From NCBI GenBank assembly GCA_019232985.1, contig JAFAMW010000064.1:1-64000 (forward strand): a DNA stretch of 64,000 bases, in the 5' to 3' direction. Each line of letters starts with the position of its first letter. The first letter of the stretch is position 1. A program made the translations under genes and the position numbers. This stretch comes from Roseateles sp. (GTDB lineage: Bacteria > Pseudomonadota > Gammaproteobacteria > Burkholderiales > Burkholderiaceae). Below, piece after piece: positions 19,503 through 28,313 of this stretch. The notes below the pieces were generated by a model. That model saw nothing but the letters and a program-made list of their open reading frames with translations, was not told where the DNA came from and made no database searches.

Positions 19503-20776
19503 ACGCATTGATCGTCGAGGACTCGCCGGTTTTCCGCCAGATGATCCAGCACACGCTGGAGCAGCTGGGCTTCGGCATGATCAGTGTCGCGACCGGCGCG
19601 GCCGGTATGGAGGCGCTGCGCGACAAGCGCTTCGACCTGCTCGTGCTCGACCTGCACCTGCCCGACCAGAGCGGCCTGGAGATCGCGCGGCGCATCCGCG
19701 CCCAGGCCGCGCACCGGCTGCTGCCCATCCTGATGCTGACGTCCGACGACAGCCGCCTGCTCACGCAGCGCGCGCTCGACGCGGGCGTGACCGAGCTGTT
19801 CCGCAAGACCAAGATCGCCGAGCTGCACGAGTCGCTGCGCGCCTACATCTCGCGCATGCAGCGCCAGCTGCGCGGCCGCGTGATGCTCGTCGAGGACAGC
19901 CCGACGACGAGCGAGCTGCTCGCCTACATGCTCGACAAGATGTCGCTCGAGGTCGACCGCTTCGACACCGGCGAGGCCGCGCTCGAGGCGATCGCCAAGA
20001 ACAGCTACGACCTGATCGTCTGCGACATCGTGCTCGCGGGCCAGGTCACGGGCCTCGGCGTCACGCGCGCGGTGCGCTCGATGGAGGGCGAGGTCGCGCG
20101 CGTGCCCATCCTCGGCCTGTCGGCGCTCGACGACGCGGCGCGCAAGATCGAGATGCTCAAGATCGGCGCGAACGACTACGTCGCCAAGCCCGTCGTCGAG
20201 GAGGAGTTCATCGCGCGCGTCAGCAACCTGATCACGAGCAAGCAGCTGTTCGACCAGGTCCAGGCGCAGCGCCGCGAGCTGCGCGAGCGCTCGATCCGCG
20301 ACGCGCTGACGGGCCTGTACAACCGTCATTACCTGGCCGAGGTCTCGACCCAGCTGTTCGCGAACGCCGACCGCCAGCAGCGCCCGCTCGCCGTGATGAT
20401 GGTCGACCTCGACCATTTCAAGAGGATCAACGACACCTACGGCCACGACGTCGGCGACAAGGTGCTCGCGAGCGTCGGCCAGCTGCTGCAGAAGGACTGC
20501 CGCCAGGGCGACGTCGCCGCGCGCTTCGGCGGCGAGGAGTTCGTGATCCTGCTGCCCGACTGCCCGCAGCCCGCGGCGACGCAGCGCGCCGAGCGCCTGC
20601 TGATCGACCTGCGCGAGCTCGAGCCCTGCTCGATCCCGCTCACGGCGAGCATCGGCGTGTCCGCCCAGGGCGCGTCGGGCATCATGGGCTACGACCAGCT
20701 GTTCAAGCTCGCCGACGAGGCCGTCTACGAGGCCAAGACGAGCGGGCGCAACCGCGTCGTCACGCGCGGGCGCTGA
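19499..20776 (+). CDS. Diguanylate cyclase with two receivers, WspR/PleD-like
   Basis: Output enzyme of the operon, 425 residues, makes cyclic di-GMP from GTP. Receiver 1 (1-118) has D51 (LVLDLHLP) and a conserved threonine and lysine. Receiver 2 (about 126-245) has D176 (IVCDIVLA). The catalytic domain has an active GGEEF at 344-348 and the product-inhibition site RQGD at 335-338, exactly five residues upstream. Canonical WspR has one receiver, so this protein is PleD-like in layout. The ATG at 19499 overlaps the cheB stop and has a GGGAGAAAAG ribosome site. Confidence 0.92.
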   Translation: MNALIVEDSPVFRQMIQHTLEQLGFGMISVATGAAGMEALRDKRFDLLVLDLHLPDQSGLEIARRIRAQAAHRLLPILMLTSDDSRLLTQRALDAGVTELFRKTKIAELHESLRAYISRMQRQLRGRVMLVEDSPTTSELLAYMLDKMSLEVDRFDTGEAALEAIAKNSYDLIVCDIVLAGQVTGLGVTRAVRSMEGEVARVPILGLSALDDAARKIEMLKIGANDYVAKPVVEEEFIARVSNLITSKQLFDQVQAQRRELRERSIRDALTGLYNRHYLAEVSTQLFANADRQQRPLAVMMVDLDHFKRINDTYGHDVGDKVLASVGQLLQKDCRQGDVAARFGGEEFVILLPDCPQPAATQRAERLLIDLRELEPCSIPLTASIGVSAQGASGIMGYDQLFKLADEAVYEAKTSGRNRVVTRGR

Positions 20777-20803
20777 GGTCGCCCGACCGCGGGCTTACCC
20801 GAG

Positions 20804-20825
20804 CCCTGTCGCACCCGTGACAGGG
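20804..20825. repeat. Short inverted repeat between the cyclase and beta-oxidation genes
   Basis: CCCTGTC and GACAGGG are separated by eight bases. There is no T tract on either side, so a role as terminator is doubtful. It could be a hairpin at the end of the cyclase transcript or a protein-binding site upstream of the next promoter. Confidence 0.4.
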
Positions 20826-20844
20826 GTGACCACTCGGGCCTGCC

Positions 20845-20864
20845 TAGAATCGAACGATCGTGCG
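20845..20864 (+). promoter_or_regulatory. Promoter with operator-like palindrome for the beta-oxidation genes
   Basis: A -10-like TAGAAT (20845-20850) is followed directly by CGAACGATCGTGCG, a 14-bp palindrome with one mismatched pair. A related half-site CGTTCG lies 14 bases further on. A palindrome at the expected transcription start of a fatty-acid operon suggests a TetR-type repressor site. No convincing -35 element was found. Confidence 0.5.
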
Positions 20865-20896
20865 AATTTTCGTTCGCGCGCTGCTCAAGGACCGCC

Positions 20897-22990
20897 ATGA
20901 CAGCTCATTACGAAACCCGCGGCGCCGTCGCCGTGATCACCCTGGACAACCCGCCCGTCAACGGCCTGGGGCTCGCGACGCGGCGCGCCGTGGCCGACGG
21001 CGTCGCGCGCGCCGAGGCCGACGCGGCGGTCGCGGCGATCGTGCTGACCGGCGCGGGCAAGGCCTTCTCGGGCGGCGCCGACATCAAGGAGTTCGGCAGC
21101 CCGAAGGCGCTCGCCGAGCCGAACCTGCTGAGCCTGATCAGCCTCGTCGAGCAATGCAGCAAGCCGGTCGTCGCGGCGATCCACACCGTGTGCATGGGCG
21201 GCGGCCTCGAGATCTCGCTCGGCTGCCATTACCGCGTCGCCCAGAAGGGCACCAAGGTCGCGCTGCCCGAGGTCAAGCTCGGCCTGCTGCCGGGCGCCGG
21301 CGGCACCCAGCGCCTGCCGCGCGCGCTCGGCGTCGAGCCCGCGCTGAACATGATCGTCAGCGGCGAGGCCGTGCCGGCCGAGATGCTCGCGATGGCGCCG
21401 GGACAGAAGCTGTTCGACCGCATCGTCGATGCCGACGTGGTCGACGCGGCCGTCGCGTTCGCGAACGAAGTCGCGAGCGTGCGCCCTCTGCCCAAGGTGC
21501 GCGACCTCAAGGCGCGCCACCCGAACCCCGACGCCTACTTCCAGTTCGCGCGCAATATGGTCGGCGCGCAGGCGAAGAACTTCCCGGCGCCGCTGCGCGC
21601 GCTCGAGGCCGTCGCCGGCGCCGTCAGGAAGCCGTTCGAGGAGGGCCTGCGCGCCGAGCGCGAGGGCTTCGCCCACCTGATGCTGACGCCCGAGTCCAAG
21701 GCGCTGCGCCACGCCTTCTTCGGCGAGCGCGCCGCGGGCAAGATTGCCGACGTGCCCGAGGACACGCCGCGCCGCCAGATCGCGCGCGTCGGCGTGATCG
21801 GCGCGGGCACGATGGGCGGCGGCATCGCGATGAACTTCCTCAACGCGGGCCTGCCGGTCACGATCCTGGAAACCAGGCAGGACGCGCTCGACCGCGGCCT
21901 CGCGACGATCCGCGGCAACTACGAGGCCCAGGTCAAGAAGGGCAAGCTCAAGCCCGAGAAGCTCGCCGAGCGCATGGCCCTGCTCACGCCGACGCTCGAC
22001 TACGCCGGCCTTGGCGACGCCGACCTGATCATCGAAGCCGTGTTCGAGGACCTGGGCGTCAAGGAGCAGGTGTTCCGCCGCCTCGACGAGGTCGCCAGGC
22101 CCGGCGCGATCCTCGCGTCGAACACCTCGACGCTGGACATCGACCGCATCGCCGCGTTCACCCAGCGTCCCGGCGACGTGCTGGGCCTGCATTTCTTCAG
22201 CCCGGCCAACGTGATGAAGCTGCTCGAGGTCGTGCGCGGTGCCGCGACGGCCAAGGACGTGCTCGCGACCTGCATGGACCTCGCGAAGAAGATCCGCAAG
22301 ACCGCCGTGGTCTCGGGCGTGTGCGACGGCTTCATCGGCAACCGCATGATCGAGCATTACTTCCGCCAGGCCGGCTTCCTGCTCGACGAGGGCGCGAGCC
22401 CCGAGCTGATCGACCAGGCGCTCGAGACCTTCGGCTTCCCGATGGGCCCGTTCCGCATGAGCGACCTCGCCGGCAACGACATCGGCTGGGCGATCCGCAA
22501 GCGCCGCTACTTCGAGAAGCCCGACATGAAGTACTCGAAGTCGGCCGACAAGCTCTGCGAGCTCGGCCGCTTCGGCCAGAAGACCGGCGCGGGCTGGTAC
22601 GACTACCAGCCGGGCAAGCGCGACGCGCTGCCGTCCAAGGTCGTCGCCGACATGCTCGAGGCGCACCGCGCGTCGCTGGGCATCGCGCCGCGCGAGATCG
22701 ACGCCGACGAGATCGTCCACCGCCTCGTGTTCGCGCTCGTCAACGAGGGCGCGCGCCTGCTCGACGAGGGCATCGCGCAGCGCGCGTCGGACGTCGACAT
22801 GGTCTACCTGACCGGCTACGGCTTCCCGCTGTGGCGCGGCGGCCCGATGTGCTACGCCGACACCTACGGCCTGTTCAACGTCGTGCAGACGATGCGCCGC
22901 TTCGCGCGCAACCCGAACGACGACGCGGCGTTCTGGCAGCCCGCGCCGCTGCTCGAGCGCCTGCTCGCCGAAGGCAAGCCGCTGGTCTGA
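20897..22990 (+). CDS. Enoyl-CoA hydratase/3-hydroxyacyl-CoA dehydrogenase
   Basis: Bifunctional beta-oxidation enzyme of 697 residues (FadB/FadJ-like): hydrates enoyl-CoA, then oxidises the 3-hydroxyacyl-CoA with NAD. The N-terminal crotonase domain (1-190) keeps both catalytic glutamates, in GGGLEIS and LPEVKLG. The dehydrogenase domain starts with the Rossmann motif [12 protein letters not shown] near 298 and has the catalytic-histidine segment [19 protein letters not shown]-terminal dehydrogenase repeat closes the protein. The ribosome site AAGGA lies six bases before the ATG. A thiolase gene follows after 22 bases. It may also serve the PaaF/PaaH steps of phenylacetate breakdown, whose own genes are missing at 38-47 kb. 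Confidence 0.93.
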   Translation: MTAHYETRGAVAVITLDNPPVNGLGLATRRAVADGVARAEADAAVAAIVLTGAGKAFSGGADIKEFGSPKALAEPNLLSLISLVEQCSKPVVAAIHTVCMGGGLEISLGCHYRVAQKGTKVALPEVKLGLLPGAGGTQRLPRALGVEPALNMIVSGEAVPAEMLAMAPGQKLFDRIVDADVVDAAVAFANEVASVRPLPKVRDLKARHPNPDAYFQFARNMVGAQAKNFPAPLRALEAVAGAVRKPFEEGLRAEREGFAHLMLTPESKALRHAFFGERAAGKIADVPEDTPRRQIARVGVIGAGTMGGGIAMNFLNAGLPVTILETRQDALDRGLATIRGNYEAQVKKGKLKPEKLAERMALLTPTLDYAGLGDADLIIEAVFEDLGVKEQVFRRLDEVARPGAILASNTSTLDIDRIAAFTQRPGDVLGLHFFSPANVMKLLEVVRGAATAKDVLATCMDLAKKIRKTAVVSGVCDGFIGNRMIEHYFRQAGFLLDEGASPELIDQALETFGFPMGPFRMSDLAGNDIGWAIRKRRYFEKPDMKYSKSADKLCELGRFGQKTGAGWYDYQPGKRDALPSKVVADMLEAHRASLGIAPREIDADEIVHRLVFALVNEGARLLDEGIAQRASDVDMVYLTGYGFPLWRGGPMCYADTYGLFNVVQTMRRFARNPNDDAAFWQPAPLLERLLAEGKPLV

Positions 22991-23012
22991 GACACCTCAC
23001 AGGATTCCCATC

Positions 23013-24188
23013 ATGAGCAAAGCCCTGATCGTTTCCACCGCACGCACCCCGCTGGCCAAGAGCTGGAAGGGGTCGTTCAACATGACCCACGGCGCGACGC
23101 TGGGCGCCCACGCCGTGCGCGCCGCGGTCGACCGCGCCGGCGTGCGCGGCGAGGACGTCGAAGACCTGCTGATCGGCTGCGCGCTGCCCGAGGGCACGAC
23201 CGGCGGCAACGTCGCGCGCCAGATCGCGATCCGCGCCGGCCTGCCCGACAGCGTCGCCGGCATGACGGTCAACCGTTTCTGCTCGAGCGGCCTGCAGACG
23301 ATCGCGCTCGCCGCGCAGCGCATCGTCGCGGGCGAGGGCGAGCTGTTCGTCGCCGGCGGCGTCGAGAGCATCTCCTGCGTCCAGCAGGAGCTCAACCACC
23401 ACATGATGAGCGACCCCTGGCTCGCCAAGCAGCGCCCCGGCATCTACTGGAGCATGCTGCAGACGGCCGAAGAGGTCGCGCGCCGCTACGGCATCTCGCG
23501 CGAGCGCATGGACGAATACGGCGCGGCGAGCCAGCAGAAGGCCTGCGCGGCCCAGGCCGCCGGGCTGTTTGCCGACGAGATCGCGCCGATCAAGGTCACG
23601 ATGGGCGCGGTCGACAAGACCATCGGCCTGATCAGCCGCGAGGTGACCGTCAGCGCCGACGAGGGCCTGCGCGAAGGCACGACCTACGACTCGATCAAGA
23701 ACATCCGCCCGGCCGTGCCCGGCGGCGTGATCGCGGCCGGCAACGCAAGCCAGTTCAGCGACGGCGCGGGCGCCTGCGTGGTCGCGAGCGAGCAGTACGC
23801 CGAGAAGCATGGCCTGAAGCCGCTCGGCCGCTTCCTCGGCTTCGCGGTCGCGGGCTGCGAGCCCGAGGTCATGGGCATCGGCCCGGTCTACGCGGTGCCC
23901 AAGGTGCTCGCCAGGCTCGGCCTCAAGGTCTCGGACATCGACCTGTGGGAGCTCAACGAGGCCTTCGCCGTCCAGGTGCTGTACTGCGCCGAGACGCTCG
24001 GCATCCCGCTGGACCGGCTCAACGTGAACGGCGGCGCGATCGCGGTCGGCCACCCTTATGGCGTGTCGGGCCAGCGCCTGACCGGCCACGCGCTGATCGA
24101 GGGCCGCCGGCGCGGCGCCAAGCGCGTCTGCGTGACCATGTGCATCGGCGGCGGCATGGGCGCGGCCGGCGTGTTCGAAGTGCTTTAA
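23013..24188 (+). CDS. Acetyl-CoA acyltransferase (thiolase)
   Basis: Cleaves 3-ketoacyl-CoA to acetyl-CoA and a shortened acyl-CoA. The 391 residues contain the nucleophile C90 ([10 protein letters not shown]), the histidine H347 in [11 protein letters not shown], and the C-terminal cysteine in [11 protein letters not shown]. These three blocks are diagnostic. It follows the bifunctional hydratase/dehydrogenase gene, forming a complete second half of beta-oxidation. Substrate chain length cannot be judged; FadA-, PaaJ- or FadI-like roles are all possible. A ribosome site AAGGAG after it leads into a small membrane protein gene. Confidence 0.94.
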   Translation: MSKALIVSTARTPLAKSWKGSFNMTHGATLGAHAVRAAVDRAGVRGEDVEDLLIGCALPEGTTGGNVARQIAIRAGLPDSVAGMTVNRFCSSGLQTIALAAQRIVAGEGELFVAGGVESISCVQQELNHHMMSDPWLAKQRPGIYWSMLQTAEEVARRYGISRERMDEYGAASQQKACAAQAAGLFADEIAPIKVTMGAVDKTIGLISREVTVSADEGLREGTTYDSIKNIRPAVPGGVIAAGNASQFSDGAGACVVASEQYAEKHGLKPLGRFLGFAVAGCEPEVMGIGPVYAVPKVLARLGLKVSDIDLWELNEAFAVQVLYCAETLGIPLDRLNVNGGAIAVGHPYGVSGQRLTGHALIEGRRRGAKRVCVTMCIGGGMGAAGVFEVL

Positions 24189-24200
24189 GGAGCCGGTCGC

Positions 24201-24389
24201 ATGAGCAAGACGACGATGGAGCGCTGGGTCTGGATCCTCGTCTACGGCGGCCTGCTCGCCGTGAGCCTGGGCCTGTTCATGCGGCGCGAGCCGCAGGGCG
24301 TCGAGGTCGCGGGCTGGCTGCTCGCCGGCGGCGGCGTCGCGGCGGCCGCGGGCGTGCTGCTGATCTGGCTGCGCGCGCGGCGCGGCTGA
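24201..24389 (+). CDS. Small two-helix membrane protein
   Basis: Hypothetical protein of 62 residues with two hydrophobic segments (about 9-26 and 37-57) and a C-terminal RARRG that would stay in the cytoplasm. It has a strong ribosome site AAGGAG nine bases before the ATG and sits 12 bases after the thiolase stop and 5 before the thioesterase start. It is therefore very probably translated as part of the beta-oxidation operon. No family is recognised. Confidence 0.7.
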   Translation: MSKTTMERWVWILVYGGLLAVSLGLFMRREPQGVEVAGWLLAGGGVAAAAGVLLIWLRARRG

Positions 24390-24394
24390 GGCGC

Positions 24395-24835
24395 ATGGAG
24401 TTCCCGGTCCATATCCCCTTCGTCGAGGCGCTCGGCTTCGAGCTCGTGCGGCTCGGCGCGGGCGAGGCCGAGCTCGCCGTCGCGCTGCGGCCCGAGCAGC
24501 TGAACGCCTGGTCGGTCGCGCATGGCGGCCTCGTGATGACGCTGCTCGACGTGGCGATGGCGCACGCGGCGCGCAGCCGCGGCGAGAGCGTCGTCGACAT
24601 GGACCGCGGCGTCGTCACGATCGAGATGAAGACGAGCTTCATGCGCCCGGGCGAGGGCCGGCTCGTCGCGACCGGCCGCCTGCTCGAGCGCACGACGACG
24701 ATGGCCTTCTGCGAGGGCGCCGTGCGCAACGCCGCGGGCGAGTTGTGCGCGCACGCGACCGGCAGCTTCAAGTTCCTCAAGGCGCTGCCGACGGGCCGCT
24801 CGATCAAACCCCTGCGCGGACCGGCCTCCGACTGA
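24395..24835 (+). CDS. Hotdog-fold thioesterase, PaaI/YbgC type
   Basis: Small acyl-CoA thioesterase of 146 residues. The single hotdog domain has the conserved helix segment AWSVAHGGLVMTLLDVAMAHA, where the HGG and the Asp are typical of PaaI-like enzymes, and a TIEMKTSFMRP strand pair. Its position at the end of the hydratase/thiolase operon suggests it releases CoA from dead-end acyl-CoA esters. It could fill the PaaI role for the phenylacetate cluster 14 kb away. The ATG at 24395 is five bases after the preceding stop. Confidence 0.88.
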   Translation: MEFPVHIPFVEALGFELVRLGAGEAELAVALRPEQLNAWSVAHGGLVMTLLDVAMAHAARSRGESVVDMDRGVVTIEMKTSFMRPGEGRLVATGRLLERTTTMAFCEGAVRNAAGELCAHATGSFKFLKALPTGRSIKPLRGPASD

Positions 24836-24838
24836 TGC

Positions 24839-24889
24839 AGGGCCTATTTGCCCTACGGCGCGGTCAGCCCCGTAGGGCAAATAGGCCCT
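24839..24889. promoter_or_regulatory. Perfect 20-bp inverted repeat upstream of mrp
   Basis: Two 20-bp arms, 24839-24858 and 24870-24889, are exact reverse complements around an 11-base loop. Within each arm AGGGC and GCCCTA form a nested shorter repeat. There is no T tract. The site lies between the thioesterase stop and the mrp start 15 bases downstream. It could be a rho-independent-like roadblock, an RNA hairpin in the mrp leader, or a tandem protein-binding site. Confidence 0.8.
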
Positions 24890-24903
24890 AGACTGGCGGG
24901 ATC

Positions 24904-25998
24904 ATGACCGCCATTACCGAATCCGGCCTGCGGCAAGCGCTGCAGGCCGTCACCGACCCCGAGACGGGTCTCGACTTCGTCTCGACCCGCCAGCTCAAGA
25001 ACCTCCGCATCGCCGGCGACGTCGTGACCTTCGAGGTAGAGCTCGGCTACCCGGCCGCGAGCCTGGTCGAGGGCCTGCGCGCACGCCTCGCCGCAGCGGC
25101 CCAGGCTGTGCCCGGCGTCGCGCGCGCCGACGTGGCCGTGACGAGTCGCATCGAGGCCCACGCGGTGCAGCGCGGCGTCCAGCTGCTGCCGGGCGTCAAG
25201 AACATCGTCGCCGTGGCCTCGGGCAAGGGCGGCGTGGGCAAGAGCACGACGGCCGCGAACCTCGCGCTCGCACTCGCGGCGGAAGGCGCGCGCGTCGGCG
25301 TGCTCGACGCCGACATCTACGGCCCGAGCATGCCGCTGCTGCTCGGCGCGAGCGGCGCGCCCGACAGCGCCGACGGCAAGACCATGGAGCCCAAGCTCGC
25401 CCATGGCCTGCAGCTGATGTCGATCGGCTTTCTGGTCGACGCCGACCAGGCGATGATCTGGCGCGGCCCGATGGCCACGCAGGCGCTCGAGCAGCTGCTG
25501 CGCCAGACGCGCTGGCAGGACCTCGACTACCTGATCGTCGACCTGCCGCCGGGTACCGGCGACATCCAGCTCACGCTCGCCCAGCGCGTGCCCGTGACCG
25601 GCGCCGTGATCGTCACGACGCCGCAGGACCTCGCGCTGATCGACGCGAAAAAAGGCCTGAAGATGTTCGAGAAAGTCGGCGTGCCGGTGCTCGGCGTCGT
25701 CGAGAACATGGCCGTCCACGTGTGCACGAACTGCGGCCACGTCGAACATATCTTCGGCGCCGACGGCGGCCGCGCCATGGCCGCGCAGTACGGCCTCGCC
25801 TACCTCGGCGCGCTGCCGCTCGCGATGAGCATCCGCGCCCAGGCCGACGCGGGGAATCCGACCGTCGTCGCCGAACCCGACGGCGAGGTCGCCGCGACGT
25901 ACAAGGCGATCGCGCGCCGCGTCGCCGTGACGATCGCGCAGCAGGCCAGGGACTATTCGGCGAAGTTCCCGAACATCACGATTTCCAAGGGCACATGA
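24904..25998 (+). CDS. mrp: Mrp/ApbC iron-sulfur cluster carrier ATPase
   Basis: P-loop ATPase that carries [4Fe-4S] clusters to apo-proteins. The 364 residues contain an N-terminal MIP18/DUF59 domain (about 8-85), a deviant Walker A SGKGGVGKST (107-116), switch II DLPPGTGD and the cluster-binding C-x-x-C in HVCTNCGHVE. The ribosome site is weak (GGCGGGATC), and the hairpin at 24839-24889 sits directly before it, which may affect translation or transcription. The stop overlaps the nitroreductase start (ATGA). The name apbC is also used. Confidence 0.95.
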   Translation: MTAITESGLRQALQAVTDPETGLDFVSTRQLKNLRIAGDVVTFEVELGYPAASLVEGLRARLAAAAQAVPGVARADVAVTSRIEAHAVQRGVQLLPGVKNIVAVASGKGGVGKSTTAANLALALAAEGARVGVLDADIYGPSMPLLLGASGAPDSADGKTMEPKLAHGLQLMSIGFLVDADQAMIWRGPMATQALEQLLRQTRWQDLDYLIVDLPPGTGDIQLTLAQRVPVTGAVIVTTPQDLALIDAKKGLKMFEKVGVPVLGVVENMAVHVCTNCGHVEHIFGADGGRAMAAQYGLAYLGALPLAMSIRAQADAGNPTVVAEPDGEVAATYKAIARRVAVTIAQQARDYSAKFPNITISKGT

Positions 25999-26570
25999 GC
26001 CGGGCCGCGCTTGACGAGCTGGTCGGGCGCCATTCCGTCGGGCCACGGCATCTTGTCGAACCCGCACCCGACGACGCGGCGCTCGCGCAGATGGTCGCGG
26101 CCGCGCTGCGCGCGCCCGACCATGGCGGCCTGCGGCCGTGGCGGCTCGCGCTCGTGCGCGGCGCCGCGCGCGAGCGGCTCGCGACGCTGTTCGCGGCGGC
26201 CGCGCGCCGCGCCGGCAAGGACGAGGCCGGCGTCGCGCTCGACGCCGAGCGCGCGCGCCGCGCGCCGCTGACCCTGGCCGTGATCGCGCGCATCGACGCT
26301 GGGCACCCCGAGGTGCCCGCGCACGAGCAATGGGCGGCCGTCGGCGGCGCGCTCGCGAACTTCATGAACGCCGTCCACCTGCTCGGCTTCGGCGGCAAGC
26401 TGCTGAGCGGCCACAAGGCGCGCGACCCGGGCCTTGTCGCGGCCTTCTGCGGGCCCGGCGAGACGCTGCTCGGCTGGATCGCGCTCGGCACGCCGGCGCG
26501 CGCGGGCGCGCCTAGAGTGCGCTCGGCCGCGGGCGCGATCGGCGATTGGGGCGGCTCAGACCAGGCCTAG
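25995..26570 (+). CDS. Nitroreductase family protein, YdjA-like
   Basis: FMN-dependent oxidoreductase of 191 residues; the physiological substrate is unknown. The family pattern is clear against YdjA: a short N-terminal GRHSVGPRHLVEPAP, RAPDHGGLRPWRLALVRG, HEQWAAVGGALANFMNA and GETLLGWIALGTP. It starts inside the mrp stop (ATGA), so translation is coupled to mrp. Its 3-prime end overlaps the convergent ketopantoate reductase-like gene by 15 bases. Confidence 0.9.
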   Translation: MSRAALDELVGRHSVGPRHLVEPAPDDAALAQMVAAALRAPDHGGLRPWRLALVRGAARERLATLFAAAARRAGKDEAGVALDAERARRAPLTLAVIARIDAGHPEVPAHEQWAAVGGALANFMNAVHLLGFGGKLLSGHKARDPGLVAAFCGPGETLLGWIALGTPARAGAPRVRSAAGAIGDWGGSDQA

Positions 26571-27569
26571 CGCCTCTTCGAGCTCGCGCGGCCCGTAGGG
26601 CTGGGGCGACAGCGGCCAAGCCTGCACGAGCGTGAGCATGCGCGCGTTCAGCGGCGCCTGGCGGCCGTGGCGGTGGGCGAGGCGAACGACTTCGCCGCAC
26701 AGCGCGTCGACCTCGGTCGGGCGGCCCAGCGCGAGGTCGTCGGCCATGCTCGAGCGCGCCTTCGCGTCGATGCGCAGCATGGACCGCGCGACGAGGCGGA
26801 AGACCGGCGTCGGCATGCGCAGCAGGTTCACGAGGCGGCGCGGCGCGAGCGGCGTGACGGCGGCCGCGCGCTGCCCGGCCGCGTCGAGCACGTCGAGCGC
26901 CTCGGCCTGCAGCGCCGCCACGCAGCGCCGGTAGCCGGCCTCGACGAGCTGGGCGCGCAGCGGCCGGCCCGACAGCGCGTTGACCGGGTTGTTGAGGTTC
27001 AGCACGAGCTTGCCCCATTGCACGGCGAGCAGGTCGGCGTGGGTCTCGAGCGCGATGCCCTGGCTGCGCAGCAGCGCCGCGAGCTCGTTGATCGCGTGGT
27101 CGCCGGCCCGGGCCTGGACCGCGAGCGCGCCGCCGGTGCCGCGGTGGAAGCGCCCGGGGCCGATCTCGGCGACGTTGAACGGCACCATGCCAGCGCGCCA
27201 GTCGAGCTCGGGCGCGACGCCCTGGCCGCGCTCGGCGTTGCCGATGCCGTTCTGCATCGACACGACGAGGCTGCCCGGCAGCAGCGTGCGCTGCAGGCCC
27301 AGCGCCGCGTCGGCTGTCGCGCCGCTTTTCACGCACAGCAGCGTGACGTCGGGTGCGAGCCCCACGGGCGGCGCGTCGTGCAGGTGCAGGGTCTCGGCTG
27401 GCAGCTGGACGCTGCGGCCCTCGAGGTCGCTGACGCGCAGGCCCTCGGTCGCGAGCGCGTCGAGCACGCGCGGGCGGCCGACGAAATGGACATGGGCGCC
27501 CGCGGCGGCGAGCAGGCCGCCGAGGTAGCAGCCGACCGTGCCGGCGCCCATCACGAGGACGGTCGTCAT
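26556..27569 (-). CDS. panE: 2-dehydropantoate 2-reductase family protein
   Basis: NADPH-dependent reductase of the ketopantoate (ApbA/PanE) family, pantothenate/CoA pathway. The 337 residues start with the Rossmann motif VLVMGAGTVGCYLGG and contain the family segments TLLCVKSG, VSMQNGIGN, and KLVLNLNNPVNALSG with the active-site lysine and two asparagines. The C-terminal helical domain has SSMADDLALGRPTEVD, again typical. Paralogues of this family with other substrates exist, so the gene name is tentative. It is followed on the minus strand by no obvious partner and overlaps the nitroreductase gene end. Confidence 0.88.
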   Translation of the reverse strand: MTTVLVMGAGTVGCYLGGLLAAAGAHVHFVGRPRVLDALATEGLRVSDLEGRSVQLPAETLHLHDAPPVGLAPDVTLLCVKSGATADAALGLQRTLLPGSLVVSMQNGIGNAERGQGVAPELDWRAGMVPFNVAEIGPGRFHRGTGGALAVQARAGDHAINELAALLRSQGIALETHADLLAVQWGKLVLNLNNPVNALSGRPLRAQLVEAGYRRCVAALQAEALDVLDAAGQRAAAVTPLAPRRLVNLLRMPTPVFRLVARSMLRIDAKARSSMADDLALGRPTEVDALCGEVVRLAHRHGRQAPLNARMLTLVQAWPLSPQPYGPRELEEALGLV

Positions 27570-27671
27570 CGGCGGGCGCGCGCTGCTTCCGGGTTCACTG
27601 GGGCACCCTTCGCGCTACGCGCTGTCCCGCCGAGCGGGAGTGAGCGCCCTTCGGAGCGGCCGTGCGGGCGC

Positions 27672-28217
27672 TCATGCGATCGGGTGGGCGAGGTCGCGCA
27701 GATGGGTCGGGCCGGCGCGGCGCTCGATCTCGGCGAGCATGGGCGCACCCCAGCCGAGCGCGAACAGCGCCTCGCCGACGACGAACATCGGGCCGACAAG
27801 CAGGCCGACGAGGTCGTCGACGAAGGCCGGCTTGCGGCCTTCGTAGTAATGGCCGACGAACTGGATCACCCAGCCGACGCCGAAGCTGCCGAGGCCCCAG
27901 CCGAGCCAGCCGCCCAGGGAGCCCTGGGCGAGCGGCTGCGCGAGCGCCATCAGCGCGGCGTTGACGAGGCTGGTCGCGAGGCCGAGCACGAACTGGCCGC
28001 GGCTCAGGTACCACAGCGCCGATGCGGCCCAGGCGAGCCAGGCGGCCGACAGCGTCACGCCCTGGACGCCGAACTGCGCGCGCGCGAGCAGCACGCCGAT
28101 CGCGAACACGATCAGGGGGATGCCGACGAAATGCGTGGCGATATTGCGGCGATCGCGGTGGTAGCTGGCGTATTGCACCATCAGGTCGATGGCGGGGCGA
28201 AAGGCGCTGGCGCTCAT
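27672..28217 (-). CDS. Mpo1-like DUF962 membrane protein
   Basis: Membrane protein of 181 residues in the Mpo1/YGL010w family; the yeast member is an iron-dependent 2-hydroxy fatty acid dioxygenase. Conserved histidines and partners are present: YASYHRDRRNIATHFVGIP near the N-terminus and QFVGHYYEGRKPAFVDDL in the middle, with four to five hydrophobic segments between and around them. The bacterial role is not established. The 102 bases between it and panE contain GC-rich repeated text (GGAGCGGCC-type) and no gene. Confidence 0.85.
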   Translation of the reverse strand: MSASAFRPAIDLMVQYASYHRDRRNIATHFVGIPLIVFAIGVLLARAQFGVQGVTLSAAWLAWAASALWYLSRGQFVLGLATSLVNAALMALAQPLAQGSLGGWLGWGLGSFGVGWVIQFVGHYYEGRKPAFVDDLVGLLVGPMFVVGEALFALGWGAPMLAEIERRAGPTHLRDLAHPIA

Positions 28218-28313
28218 GGGGCACTCCGTCTGGCGAACATGCCGATGCTAGCGCGTCCGGGCTGACAAATCCGACCGAATGCCGTGTTTGTCCTCATCGC
28301 GGCGCGCTTCGAG

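Noticed and set aside
13890..19508. Minus-strand reading frame of 1872 codons opposite the chemosensory operon
   Set aside because: It results from high GC and strong third-position bias. The plus-strand genes have full domain matches and ribosome sites.
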